A DNA stretch of 64,000 bases from Pyrinomonadaceae bacterium (GTDB taxonomy: Bacteria > Acidobacteriota > Blastocatellia > Pyrinomonadales > Pyrinomonadaceae), in the NCBI GenBank assembly GCA_028284415.1, contig JANQRU010000007.1:434001-498000 (forward strand), given 5' to 3'. The notes below the pieces were generated by a model, which worked only from the letters and a program-made list of their open reading frames with translations, made no database searches and was not told the DNA's origin. The position numbers and the translations under genes were made by a program. Below are positions 9,007 through 16,977 of the stretch, one piece after another (the first letter of the stretch is position 1; each line of letters starts with the position of its first letter).

Positions 9007-9299
9007 ATTTCAAAATCAATTTCTAAATTAAATTTGTTATAAAATTATGACATTTTTGAAACAATATTCAAAAGTTTTTTTGATCTAATAAATTGCAACC
9101 CATAAACTGTGCAGGCAGAAAATTATGAAAATTTCAGATTTGGAGCGTAGGTGTAAATAACAAATTAACTCCCCTTAAAAATGAAGCATCTAAGTGCCGA
9201 CTTATTGACTATTACAATTTCCACTTTTTTTTACGCAAAATTATCACTATTAAATCGTTCAAACATTGGGTAAATTTCTAACAAGGAAAAATATAAAAT
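9007..9299. other. 293-bp AT-rich divergent spacer
   Basis: It holds the promoters of the two divergent secreted-protein genes at 8218-9006 and 9300-10082. I see no hairpin, repeat or small gene in it. Confidence 0.5.
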
Positions 9300-10082
9300 A
9301 TGAAACTCTTAGCTACATTAATCATACTTTTAGCGTCAATCTCAGTTTTTGGAAACGATGTCAGCCAAATTGAGAAAGAACTTGTCGAAAGCATCAAAAA
9401 TATTTGGAAGGTCTCAAATTATGGTGGAAATTCTGAAATTGATAAACAAGGCGAAGCCAACAAAACCTTTGAAGAAAAGCTTCTAAAATATACCGATAAA
9501 AACTTAGCTACACTAAGATATGACTTCAAAGAACTTGGAAAACATATGACAATCAGCACTTCTCCTGATGGAAAACTCCGAACTTATTCTTGGGATAGAG
9601 GAACTGGCGGGACAATGCACTTTTTTTCAAATGTCTATCAATTCATAGGAGGTGATGGAAATGTCTATGCAATTACCGACAATAACGAAGAAGACTCATT
9701 GGGCAGCCGCTATACTGAAATATATAATCTCAAAACAAGAAAAGGAACAGTTTATTTAGTAATAGGCAATTCAAAGTTTTCTACATCATATGCCGGGCAA
9801 GCAATTAATCTATTTAAGATCGAAGGAAAAAATTTGAATGGTGATTATCAAATTTTCAAAACTCGTTCCGGGCTGACAAGTTCGATAGGGTTTTCTTATG
9901 ATTTCTTTTCTGTCGTTAATCGTCCTGAAAGACCACTAAAATTGATTCGCTACAACTCAAAGCAAAAAGAGGTTCTGATTCCAGTTGTAATTGAAGACAA
10001 AAAAACACCGCAAGGCAGAGTCACCAATAGATTTATCAAATATAGATTTAATGGAAAGCACTTTGTAAAAGTTAGAGGCTAG
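9300..10082 (+). CDS. Secreted protein of unknown function
   Basis: 260 residues with a short signal peptide (KLLATLIILLASISVFGND). The mature part resembles a beta-rich lipoprotein/envelope fold: it contains TSPDGKLRTYSWDRGTGGTM and a long strand-rich C-terminal half. I do not recognise a family with certainty. It stands alone between divergent and convergent neighbours and ends just before a very strong terminator, so it is a single-gene unit. Confidence 0.75.
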   Translation: MKLLATLIILLASISVFGNDVSQIEKELVESIKNIWKVSNYGGNSEIDKQGEANKTFEEKLLKYTDKNLATLRYDFKELGKHMTISTSPDGKLRTYSWDRGTGGTMHFFSNVYQFIGGDGNVYAITDNNEEDSLGSRYTEIYNLKTRKGTVYLVIGNSKFSTSYAGQAINLFKIEGKNLNGDYQIFKTRSGLTSSIGFSYDFFSVVNRPERPLKLIRYNSKQKEVLIPVVIEDKKTPQGRVTNRFIKYRFNGKHFVKVRG

Positions 10083-10102
10083 TGGCTTTTATGTCCAAAA
10101 AT

Positions 10103-10148
10103 AAAAGGGAGAGGAAATTTATCTCAAATAAATTTCCTCTCCCTTTTT
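10103..10148. terminator. Strong bidirectional terminator
   Basis: A perfect 20-bp stem (left arm starts AAAAGGGAGAGG, right arm ends CCTCTCCCTTTT) with loop CTCAA. It has T-runs on both strands and lies between the convergent genes at 9300-10082 and 10170-10466. Confidence 0.95.
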
Positions 10149-10169
10149 GTTATTTTATCTCACTCTTCT

Positions 10170-10466
10170 TTACTCAGGCACAACCTTTTTCCACTCGTAG
10201 ATTTTGTATGAATAAATACCTTCAATTACAAGCGGGTCTTTTTCGGCTAATTCTCTCGCTTCTTCTTCCGTTTCACATTGAAATCCATAAAGCCCACCGC
10301 CGAGTTCTGTTGTTTGGTCAACAAAAGGTCCTGCAAACATACATTTTCCCTGCCTACCTAATTCTTGAAAATAAGCCGTGTGTTTATGCAAAGTTTCAAG
10401 TGCAAATTCATCCGTAACTTCTGCACGTTTCGGAGTCTTGTGAATTGTAAAAAACCAGTATTTCAT
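10170..10466 (-). CDS. YCII-related domain protein
   Basis: 98 residues, a single YCII-related ferredoxin-like domain. The conserved start KYWFFTIHKTPKRAE, the central HTAYFQELGRQGKCMFAGPF and the DPLVIEGIYSYKIYEW end are typical of the family, which includes the dehydrochlorinase-like TftG and small isomerase- or lyase-like accessory proteins of aromatic catabolism. It lies 3 bases downstream of the MFS carrier gene and is probably the last gene of that operon. Activity cannot be read from the sequence. Confidence 0.85.
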   Translation of the reverse strand: MKYWFFTIHKTPKRAEVTDEFALETLHKHTAYFQELGRQGKCMFAGPFVDQTTELGGGLYGFQCETEEEARELAEKDPLVIEGIYSYKIYEWKKVVPE

Positions 10467-10469
10467 AAT

Positions 10470-11771
10470 TCAAACTGCGACAGGATTTTCTTGCCGCTTA
10501 TAGATTAAATTGAGCAAGACAACTAAAGCAAGTGCGATAGCAGAAACTATGATTATCCCATAAAAAGCTTGCGTAAAATCTCCTCCATTAGCATCCGCAA
10601 TTCTACCTGTAATAATTGTTCCCGCTGCACCGCCAATAGTTTCGATAATGGTTATTACCCCAAGAATTTTGCCATATTCTTTCAATCCAAAGTATTCCGC
10701 AACAAGAAGTTGAAGCAAAACAAATGTCCCACCGTAATTCAAACCAAAAAAGATTGCGAAGAAATATACAGTTGAAGAATTGAAAAATAAAAACGTTAAC
10801 GTTGCCAAAAACATTGTCGAAGCAGAAAGCAACATTACACGATTTGGCGGAAAACGATCAGACAACCAACCAAATAAAAACTTCCCCCCAATACTAAAAG
10901 CAAAAAGCATCGATTGAACAAAACTTGCCTGTTCAGGAGTAAAACCAATTCTATCACCTTGCAAATAAAGATTGAGTTGTTGGCTAACGACAAAGATCGC
11001 ATAAAAAATCAGAGCGGCACAAAGGGAAAAAACCCAAAAAATCGGAGTTCTCAAAGCTTCCCAAAGCGTCATTCCCGATTCATAAAGGTTCTCTTTTGGC
11101 TTGGCATCATTTTCTAAACTTGGCTTTGTATTTTCGCCATCAGGCAACTCTCCTATATCTGACGGGCGGTTTTTCACAAAAAAGATTATGGCAGGAAGCA
11201 AGATAACCCAAATGATTAAACTAACTAGAATCATTGCTGTCCGCCAACCAAAATTTTGAATCAGAGGGGTTGAGATCAGTGGAATTGTAACCCCACCAAA
11301 ACTAGTACCCGTTAATACAATTCCAAGAGCTGAACCACGCTTTTTCAAAAACCAATTGGAAATCAAAACTGTGTTGACCAAAACACCAACAAAACCAAGC
11401 GACATTCCCATCAATGAATGAGAAACATAGACCATAGGTGCTGAGGTCGCCTGAGAATAAATTATCAATCCAACTCCCAAGATCACACAACCAATGAGCA
11501 TCATTGTTCGTGCTTTCAGACGATTGATCAAGAAACCACCAACGGGAGCGAAAATTCCTGCAAAAAGAAAAGTCAGAGCTGGTGCCAAACCATAAACAGA
11601 TTGTATTTTGTCTTGTGCAACTGCTCCTGATTTAACCAAATCAGTCTGCACAAACTTGTAAAAAACGGGAATTCCACCGATTGATAAACCATTACCAATT
11701 AGTAAAGCAAGCGTAGCAATTGCAACGATTACCCAACCATAGAAAAACTTATTTTGTCCGTTTTCGGTCAT
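10470..11771 (-). CDS. MFS transporter, oxalate/formate or monocarboxylate type
   Basis: 433 residues with 12 predicted membrane helices and a cytoplasmic loop at about residues 205-235, the standard MFS layout. The N-terminal FFYGWVIVAIATLALLIGNG and the loop between helices 2 and 3 resemble the oxalate/formate antiporter (OFA) and monocarboxylate carrier groups, so an organic anion is a likely substrate. The second-half motif A-like segment is GKFLFGWLSDRF. The ATG overlaps the end of the small upstream gene by 23 bases, tying it to the hydantoinase operon, and it is probably the importer for the compound degraded here (inference). Confidence 0.88.
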   Translation of the reverse strand: MTENGQNKFFYGWVIVAIATLALLIGNGLSIGGIPVFYKFVQTDLVKSGAVAQDKIQSVYGLAPALTFLFAGIFAPVGGFLINRLKARTMMLIGCVILGVGLIIYSQATSAPMVYVSHSLMGMSLGFVGVLVNTVLISNWFLKKRGSALGIVLTGTSFGGVTIPLISTPLIQNFGWRTAMILVSLIIWVILLPAIIFFVKNRPSDIGELPDGENTKPSLENDAKPKENLYESGMTLWEALRTPIFWVFSLCAALIFYAIFVVSQQLNLYLQGDRIGFTPEQASFVQSMLFAFSIGGKFLFGWLSDRFPPNRVMLLSASTMFLATLTFLFFNSSTVYFFAIFFGLNYGGTFVLLQLLVAEYFGLKEYGKILGVITIIETIGGAAGTIITGRIADANGGDFTQAFYGIIIVSAIALALVVLLNLIYKRQENPVAV

Positions 11772-11922
11772 CTTTTTTCTCGTCTTTTTCTTTATTTTCA
11801 GATTCGATTATTTCCGAACTTTGTAACACAATAGTTAATTCCCAAAGTTGGTTAAGTTCTTCCATTCTCTGCGTAACTGCTTCAGGCGACATATCAACTT
11901 CATTCCGCATTTTCTCACTCAT
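11749..11922 (-). CDS. Small acidic hypothetical protein, 57 aa
   Basis: The ATG at 11922 lies one base after the stop of the hydantoinase-type gene, and the 3' end overlaps the MFS gene start by 23 bases, so the frame is wedged into the operon. The predicted protein has an amphipathic helix (MSPEAVTQRMEELNQLWELT) and a highly charged Glu/Lys/Asp C-terminal tail. A longer frame from 11994 exists but would overlap the hydantoinase-type gene by about 70 bases. I recognise no family; placement argues for a real gene. Confidence 0.6.
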   Translation of the reverse strand: MSEKMRNEVDMSPEAVTQRMEELNQLWELTIVLQSSEIIESENKEKDEKKDDRKRTK

Positions 11923-11923
11923 C

Positions 11924-13378
11924 CTACTGATGCAAAGCTGTCGGACGCTTAATGAATTCTCCTTGTCTATCTTCAGTAACTTTGCCGTTATCAAACATTA
12001 CTTTTCCGCGAACGATTGTTTGTGTTGACCAACCTTTTGTTAGGAAACCTTCAAATGGTGTGTGATCTTGGGCGGATAAAAGTTCTTCGGAGCGAATTGG
12101 TTTTTCGATGTTCATATCAATAATGGTTAAATCCGCATCCGCACCGATTGAGATACAACCTTTTCTTGGAAAAAGCCCAAAGTTTCTTGCTGGGTTTGCT
12201 GAAACTAATTCGGCAACTCTTGATAATGAAACACCACGTTTGTGGCAACCTTCGCTCAATAAAATTGGGTATAAAATTGAACTTCCGCCGAAACCAGGCA
12301 ATGATTCCCAAACGCCGTCTTTTTTGTGTTCTTCACCGCAACAAGCATGGTCGGAAACTACTGTGTCAACGTGTCCACGCTTGATTCCTTCCCACAAAAA
12401 TTCGCTGTGTTCCTTTGTGCGAATCGGTGGATTTACTTTTCCTTTCAAGCCAATTCCACTTTTATCTAATTCTTCATGGTCGAGTGCGAGATGATGTAAA
12501 GTTGTTTCGCACTTTATGTCATGATTTGGATATGAACGACGAACGTCAATTCCCGCTTGCAGAGCTTCTTTTGAGGAAAGATGCAAAAGATTAATTGGAC
12601 AACCTGTTGCGTCAGCCAAAATCGCCGCTTCGTGAACCGAAAGTTTTTCCGTCAAAGGCGGACGACCTTCGGAATATGCTTTCAAACCTGTCAATCCTTC
12701 TTTCTTAACACGCTCAATAAAAACGCGAATCAATTCTGGATTTTCGCAATGTAGCGATAAAGAAATTCTCGCTTTATCTTTGTGCTTTTGAGCCATTTCA
12801 TTGACCCGCACCATCAATTCATATAGATGCCCGAGATCGTAATTTTCCGCCATCGTGTAATCAGAACCTTTGGTTGAGTCGGCAGAAAGCGTCAAGGCTT
12901 TGTAGAACATATAAAACTTGAAACTTCCGATACCTGCATTTTCGACCAGCCACGAAACTTCATCAAGTTGGTCAGCCGTCATACAAGCGATGTGATAGCA
13001 ATAATCGGTATAAAAATTCCCCGCAGATAAATCTAAAACCTCGGGGAAAATATCTTTGTATGAGCCTGTTTTATTTAAATAATGATGTCCTGTACGGAAA
13101 TAACTGATGATTGTGCCGACTCCGCCGACAAGTGCCGTGCGAGATTCGCTTTGTGCATCTTCAGAATGGTTTCGGTAAATTCCCACATGATAATGAGAAT
13201 CAACTGCCGCCGGAAAAACATATTGACCATTCGCATCCAAAACTTCTTCGGCTTGATTACTGTCAATCTCATCAACAATCGCTACAATCTTGCCATCTTT
13301 TATACCGATTTCGCATTTCACTTCGCCGTGAAATGGAAAAACAACCGTGCCGTTTTTTATAATCGAATCGTATTTCAT
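11924..13378 (-). CDS. Dihydropyrimidinase / hydantoinase-type amidohydrolase
   Basis: 484 residues of the cyclic amidohydrolase superfamily (dihydropyrimidinase, D-hydantoinase, allantoinase, dihydroorotase). Metal-site features: the HxH pair in DSHYHVG (about residue 60), a candidate carboxylated lysine in GSFKFYMFYK (about 152), His in SLHCEN and LLHLSS, and the catalytic-Asp region as SDHACC where the family usually has a DHAP-like motif. It would hydrolyse a cyclic ureide or imide ring; the changed DHACC motif means the substrate may be unusual. It follows the SelW-like selenoprotein gene by 11 bases and is followed by the small acidic gene with a one-base gap. Confidence 0.9.
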   Translation of the reverse strand: MKYDSIIKNGTVVFPFHGEVKCEIGIKDGKIVAIVDEIDSNQAEEVLDANGQYVFPAAVDSHYHVGIYRNHSEDAQSESRTALVGGVGTIISYFRTGHHYLNKTGSYKDIFPEVLDLSAGNFYTDYCYHIACMTADQLDEVSWLVENAGIGSFKFYMFYKALTLSADSTKGSDYTMAENYDLGHLYELMVRVNEMAQKHKDKARISLSLHCENPELIRVFIERVKKEGLTGLKAYSEGRPPLTEKLSVHEAAILADATGCPINLLHLSSKEALQAGIDVRRSYPNHDIKCETTLHHLALDHEELDKSGIGLKGKVNPPIRTKEHSEFLWEGIKRGHVDTVVSDHACCGEEHKKDGVWESLPGFGGSSILYPILLSEGCHKRGVSLSRVAELVSANPARNFGLFPRKGCISIGADADLTIIDMNIEKPIRSEELLSAQDHTPFEGFLTKGWSTQTIVRGKVMFDNGKVTEDRQGEFIKRPTALHQ

Positions 13379-13389
13379 AATATTTTACT

Positions 13390-13620
13390 TTAAGCAATAG
13401 CTTGTCTGGCAGATTCTACGAAGTCCTGTTCTGAGGGATTCTTAAACCAACCTTTTTTAAGAATCTTTTCTCCGTCAACCATAAGCGAAAGCTCGCCTAT
13501 TCTACCTTCTACCAATTCGGTTTCAACATTGAGTTCCTGATTGATCTTCTCTGCCACACGGACAGCTTTTCTAGCAATACCTGCTCAACTTGCGCAATAT
13601 CTGATTTGAATTTTACTCAT
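13390..13620 (-). CDS. SelW/SelT/SelH-type (Rdx family) selenoprotein with in-frame UGA
   Basis: Reading from the ATG at 13620 through one TGA (13587-13585) gives 76 residues ending at TAA 13390-13392. The product starts MSKIQIRYCAS, then Sec12, then AGIARKAVRVAEKI. Cys9-x-x-Sec12 sits exactly where Rdx proteins carry their CxxC/CxxU redox motif after the first beta strand. The rest fits the thioredoxin-like Rdx fold: a helix, then ELVEGRIGELSLMVDGEKIL and a closing helix (QDFVESARQAIA). The ATG overlaps the GntR stop by 8 bases, and the hydantoinase-type gene follows after 11 bases, so expression is coupled. If UGA is not recoded the product is an 11-residue stub. A sequencing error or pseudogene is the alternative, but codon use and downstream conservation look intact. 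Confidence 0.88.
13551..13565 (-). promoter_or_regulatory. Candidate bacterial SECIS hairpin
   Basis: Starting 20 bases after the UGA, CTGTC pairs with GGCAG (five pairs, one U-G) around the loop CGTGT, whose second base is G. The UGA-to-loop distance of 24 bases and a G at the first loop positions fit known bacterial SECIS rules. The stem is short, and an outer ATTG/CAAT pairing could extend it. Confidence rests mostly on position. Confidence 0.6.
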
Positions 13621-14395
13621 CGTTCTGTTTTTTTCTATTTTTTTCTCTAATTAATTTCACTGAATAACCGTAAATATCACTTCGATAAAGAGTATGAACA
13701 AATTCAACTGGTTTTTGTTCTTCGGTATAAACCGTTCTTTCAATAGATAAAAGTGCTGTTCCGACGCGGATGTCCAATAATTTTGAAACATAAGGATCAG
13801 CTAATTCGGCGTGAATTTCTTGGCGTGCATTATCAAGATGTAAACCTAGTTTTGTTTCCATCGTGTGAAGTAAAGCTCCGCTGGAGAGTTCCTCCATTGT
13901 TAGTTTTGCACCGATTTCTTTTGGCAAATAGTTGATTATCAAACCAAACGGTTTTCCTTCGTGCATTCGCAAACGCTTCAATCGGTAAATCGGAGTTCCA
14001 ACTTTTATTTCAAGTAGTTCCGCCTCATGAAAATCAGCTTCGACTTGATTCATTTCGAGAACTTTTACAGGTGTATCCATTCCCATTTCAATCAGTTCAT
14101 CCAAAGAACCCGTCAAATGAATCACACCCGTAAACTTTCGCTTACGTGATTTTCGTGCAGCGATATAAGTTCCACGCCCTTGCTTGCGTTCTATCAAACC
14201 GTCCTCAGCGAGTGCCTGCAAAGCTTGCCGAACTGTGATTCGTGAAACACCGTATTCTTCAATCAATTCAATCTCAGTCGGCATACGCTCCCCCCCCTGA
14301 AATGCCCCCGAAGTTATTTTCTCCCGCAGGACATTCTCAAGTTGGTAATAAAGCGGAATACGTGAATTTGCGAATGATGCTTTTTGTTTTGCCAT
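13613..14395 (-). CDS. GntR-family (HutC/FarR-type) transcriptional regulator
   Basis: 260 residues from the ATG at 14395, which has a GAGAAAG ribosome site; an upstream in-frame ATG at 14413 is less likely. The N-terminal winged helix reads PLYYQLENVLREKITSGAF, ERMPTEIELIEEYGVSRITV, RQALQALAEDGLIERKQGRG, typical GntR. The C-terminal part is a UTRA ligand-binding domain (about residues 95-250, including LKRLRMHEGKPFGLIINYLP and SIERTVYTEEQKPVEFVHTLYRSD). It is embedded in the catabolic operon and probably senses the substrate or an intermediate. Its stop overlaps the selenoprotein start. Confidence 0.93.
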   Translation of the reverse strand: MAKQKASFANSRIPLYYQLENVLREKITSGAFQGGERMPTEIELIEEYGVSRITVRQALQALAEDGLIERKQGRGTYIAARKSRKRKFTGVIHLTGSLDELIEMGMDTPVKVLEMNQVEADFHEAELLEIKVGTPIYRLKRLRMHEGKPFGLIINYLPKEIGAKLTMEELSSGALLHTMETKLGLHLDNARQEIHAELADPYVSKLLDIRVGTALLSIERTVYTEEQKPVEFVHTLYRSDIYGYSVKLIREKNRKKQNDE

Positions 14396-14410
14396 TTCTT
14401 TCTCATTGAA

Positions 14411-14460
14411 CATTTAACATTTAACATTTAACATTTTTGCTCAATGATAAATGTTAAATG
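14411..14460. repeat. Heptamer tandem repeat with inverted partner
   Basis: Between the cupin and GntR genes, the unit CATTTAA runs about 3.5 times (14411-14436), and an inverted partner AAATGTTAAATG lies at 14449-14460. It can form a hairpin around TTTTTGC. It lies directly upstream of the GntR start and could be an operator array or a simple spacer repeat. Confidence 0.6.
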
Positions 14461-14469
14461 ACAAATGAA

Positions 14470-15426
14470 TTAGTGTTTGTGTGGAATACCTTTGTCATGC
14501 ATTTCGTCGTGGATATGGCTATGGATTCTATCACTTTCGGATTCCGTCGAATATTCCCCTTCATCTGGGAACTCAAAATCTATGTGATTGTGTCCATGCG
14601 TTTCCATCCATTTATTGAGTTCGGGTTTTTGACGAATCAGACGAGCGGCGGCACGGTCTGCATTTTCTTCCGGCGTTGAGTACGGATTGTAATGAAAATG
14701 ATTGTGCAATTCGCCATCAGTTCTGCCGAAGCCTAAAATTCCGTGTTCCGAATAAAACGAACCGTGATTTACATAAGCAGGTCGCCAGAAATACCCGCCC
14801 GTCGGCAGATCGCCAAACTGCATCATCCAACTTGTCCCCCAGACGTGATACGCTTCTTCGGCACAATCGTGATACGAGATATTATCCTGCTGAAATCCCG
14901 GTGTCATCGTGTATAAAAAGGTCATCGCGTGCGTTTTTTCATCAAAACGCAAGAGTTTTAATAAACAACCGCTCGCAGTTTGCGGAAACAAAGTCGGCAC
15001 TTGCCAAGGCATTTCATCGTATGTCGAAAGCTGTAGCAAACCTTCGCGGTCAGCACCATCCATATCTTCATCGGATTCGATAATTTCGGGTTCGGTATCA
15101 TTATACATCACGAGTGCCAGACAACCCTTTTCGGTCGAAAACGCCGGAAGCGAAACGCCTCGCGGGACAAAGAAATATTCGCCCTTGCGGCAAACCTTAT
15201 CACCGACTTTCATCTCGCCTTCCATCATAAAAATTTCTAGATCGGAATACGAAACAGAAGGCGGTTGCGAATAACCCGCATCCCATTGCACGGTCATCGT
15301 GCAAGCTCCCGTATCATCATCAATCGAAAGCATTTTATAGTTATACCCGCTCGGAATTCCTTTCAGTTCCAAACGCTTAAAATCTACATCTCTATCAACA
15401 AACGGTTCGATATGTTTTCGTGCCAT
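14470..15426 (-). CDS. DUF4437-type bicupin protein
   Basis: 318 residues with two cupin-like beta-barrel halves: residues about 30-110 (YSDLEIFMMEGEMKVGDKVCRKGEYFFVPRG read in part) and about 150-250 (the AEEAYHVWGTSW, GYFWRPAYVNHGSF region). The second half carries several His/Glu residues (HDCAEE, HNHFHYNP) that could bind a metal; the C-terminus is strikingly His-rich (HSHIHDEMHDKGIPHKH). Length and pattern fit the DUF4437 cupin group. It sits between a flavin monooxygenase and the regulator, so a ring-opening dioxygenase role is conceivable but not shown. It may equally be a non-enzymatic cupin. Confidence 0.78.
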   Translation of the reverse strand: MARKHIEPFVDRDVDFKRLELKGIPSGYNYKMLSIDDDTGACTMTVQWDAGYSQPPSVSYSDLEIFMMEGEMKVGDKVCRKGEYFFVPRGVSLPAFSTEKGCLALVMYNDTEPEIIESDEDMDGADREGLLQLSTYDEMPWQVPTLFPQTASGCLLKLLRFDEKTHAMTFLYTMTPGFQQDNISYHDCAEEAYHVWGTSWMMQFGDLPTGGYFWRPAYVNHGSFYSEHGILGFGRTDGELHNHFHYNPYSTPEENADRAAARLIRQKPELNKWMETHGHNHIDFEFPDEGEYSTESESDRIHSHIHDEMHDKGIPHKH

Positions 15427-15447
15427 TAATTTTTTCTCCCTTTTTTT

Positions 15448-16683
15448 CTATGCTTGATAATCAGGCTCTGTTTCGCTCGGAATTCCAAACGGATAACCTG
15501 TTGCTTCCAATAAATGTAAACGCCTTAGGTCAGGCTGTTCTTGAATTTGTCTAATCTGCGAATTTTGCCGATGGATAAATTTTTCGGCATTATCTTCCGC
15601 TCCCATTTCCATATCCATCGCGGCTTGATGGTTGCGAGCAATTATTCGGTCATAAAGCGGTTTTTGCTGGTGCTGATAATTTTGCAAAACAGATTTTACT
15701 TTTTCGGGTTCGGAAATTTCCGCAGGACTTGGCAAACTTTTAATAAGTCTTGGCAAACTCGCGATTCCCATATTCAAACCTTGCCCGCGTGCAGGATGAA
15801 TCGAATGTGCCGCGTCACCAATCAAAACCGTATTTCCAAAAGCATAATCAATCGAATGAATCATCCGCACAGGATAAAATCCTGCAATTTCAGCATCGAT
15901 ATCTTCAAAAATATTTGCCCGTTCAGCTAAAACTTTTGCTTTGTCATCCTTTGAAGCTGATTTCCACCATGGAATTCCCTCTTTTCCGACAGGCAAAGTA
16001 ATTTTGATTTCATCATCCATTCTTTGCTGAATCACAAGAACTCCCGTTTTTCCCGAATATCTGAAAAAATAATCATCAGGTTTTAATTCAGTAGGACGTT
16101 TGCCAAAAAGTGCAACCATCGGATGACTATACGGATGTTCAAATGTTGCAAAATTTAGTGTCTTACGAACTATCGAACCTGTTCCATCTGCGGCAACGAC
16201 TAATTTTGGCTTAATCGTGATTTCTTCATCATTAAATTCGATTTTTAATGATTTAATACCATCTTCATCCGCCTCAAAATCTTTTGCAGTCACAGGCTGA
16301 AAAAGTTGAAAATCAGAATTCTCTTCTGCACACTCCAAGAAAAACTCAGCAATCAAATCGTGATGAAAAACAGCAAAGTATGGATACGGAATCGGAATTT
16401 CAGTATATTCGGCTTGAAGCAAAACCTCTCCATCAGCCATTCGAAATTCGTGACCGATACGCTTTCCCGCTCCTTTTTCAAAAAGCTTATCCAAAACGCC
16501 CCAATCAGCCAGAGCCTCGACATTACAAGGTTGAAAATGGTCGCCACGAGCCGTATCAAGCGGTGCTTTCCTTTGATCAACCATCACGATGGAATAACCT
16601 TTGTTACGCAAAGCACACGCCAACGCCGAACCGGCAACACCCCCGCCAACAATTAAAATGTCAGTCTCTAAAGTTTTCATCAA
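15448..16683 (-). CDS. FAD-dependent aromatic-ring monooxygenase
   Basis: 411 residues, a class A flavoprotein hydroxylase (PHBH/UbiH fold). It has the N-terminal Rossmann motif DILIVGGGVAGSALACAL, the DG motif VVAADGTGSIVRK (about residue 175) and the C-terminal FAD-binding GD motif LIGDAAHSIHPARGQGLN (about residue 290). Such enzymes use NAD(P)H and O2 to hydroxylate phenols, hydroxypyridines or quinone precursors. In this island it is the best candidate for ring activation before cleavage; UbiH-like quinone hydroxylation is the alternative but the neighbours argue against it. Confidence 0.88.
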   Translation of the reverse strand: MMKTLETDILIVGGGVAGSALACALRNKGYSIVMVDQRKAPLDTARGDHFQPCNVEALADWGVLDKLFEKGAGKRIGHEFRMADGEVLLQAEYTEIPIPYPYFAVFHHDLIAEFFLECAEENSDFQLFQPVTAKDFEADEDGIKSLKIEFNDEEITIKPKLVVAADGTGSIVRKTLNFATFEHPYSHPMVALFGKRPTELKPDDYFFRYSGKTGVLVIQQRMDDEIKITLPVGKEGIPWWKSASKDDKAKVLAERANIFEDIDAEIAGFYPVRMIHSIDYAFGNTVLIGDAAHSIHPARGQGLNMGIASLPRLIKSLPSPAEISEPEKVKSVLQNYQHQQKPLYDRIIARNHQAAMDMEMGAEDNAEKFIHRQNSQIRQIQEQPDLRRLHLLEATGYPFGIPSETEPDYQA

Positions 16684-16695
16684 TTCACCCGATTT

Positions 16696-16965
16696 TTAGT
16701 AAACCACCTTATGTTCCCCATCTGGCTTCGGATAAATCTCTTCCGGCTTAATAATTTTCTTATTATCCGCATGCCAATTGAATCCTGTCGTCTGAAGCCT
16801 CTGCTCAAACTCCCGATACCATTGCTCACGAGTCTCGGTTAAATCAATGTTCATCTCCTGAGCAATCTGTGCATAACGCTCAATTTGCTCAGCGACTTCC
16901 GCATCAATCCAAGCCTGAACTTCCTCGCTTCTTTCCGCTTTTTGTTTAAGTATTTTTTTAGTCAT
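16696..16965 (-). CDS. Small helical hypothetical protein, 89 aa
   Basis: The ATG at 16965 was chosen; a TTG 12 bases upstream is possible. The protein is helix-rich and charged (SEEVQAWIDAEVAEQIERYA, then TETREQWYREFEQRLQ) and ends in a proline-rich tail. It ends 12 bases before the flavin monooxygenase start, so they are cotranscribed. It could be a small partner of the monooxygenase or ligase. No family is recognised. Confidence 0.65.
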   Translation of the reverse strand: MTKKILKQKAERSEEVQAWIDAEVAEQIERYAQIAQEMNIDLTETREQWYREFEQRLQTTGFNWHADNKKIIKPEEIYPKPDGEHKVVY

Positions 16966-16977
16966 AATTTCATTCAA

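Noticed and set aside
13390..13620. Treating the TGA-containing Rdx frame as a broken pseudogene or sequencing error
   Set aside because: The UGA sits at the exact redox position, the rest of the frame is intact with good codon use, start and stop are coupled to both neighbours, and a SECIS-like hairpin follows. An error cannot be fully excluded without resequencing.
14676..15274. Plus-strand ORFs of 121-135 residues inside the cupin gene
   Set aside because: They are shadows of the minus-strand cupin frame, with no ribosome sites or conserved motifs.
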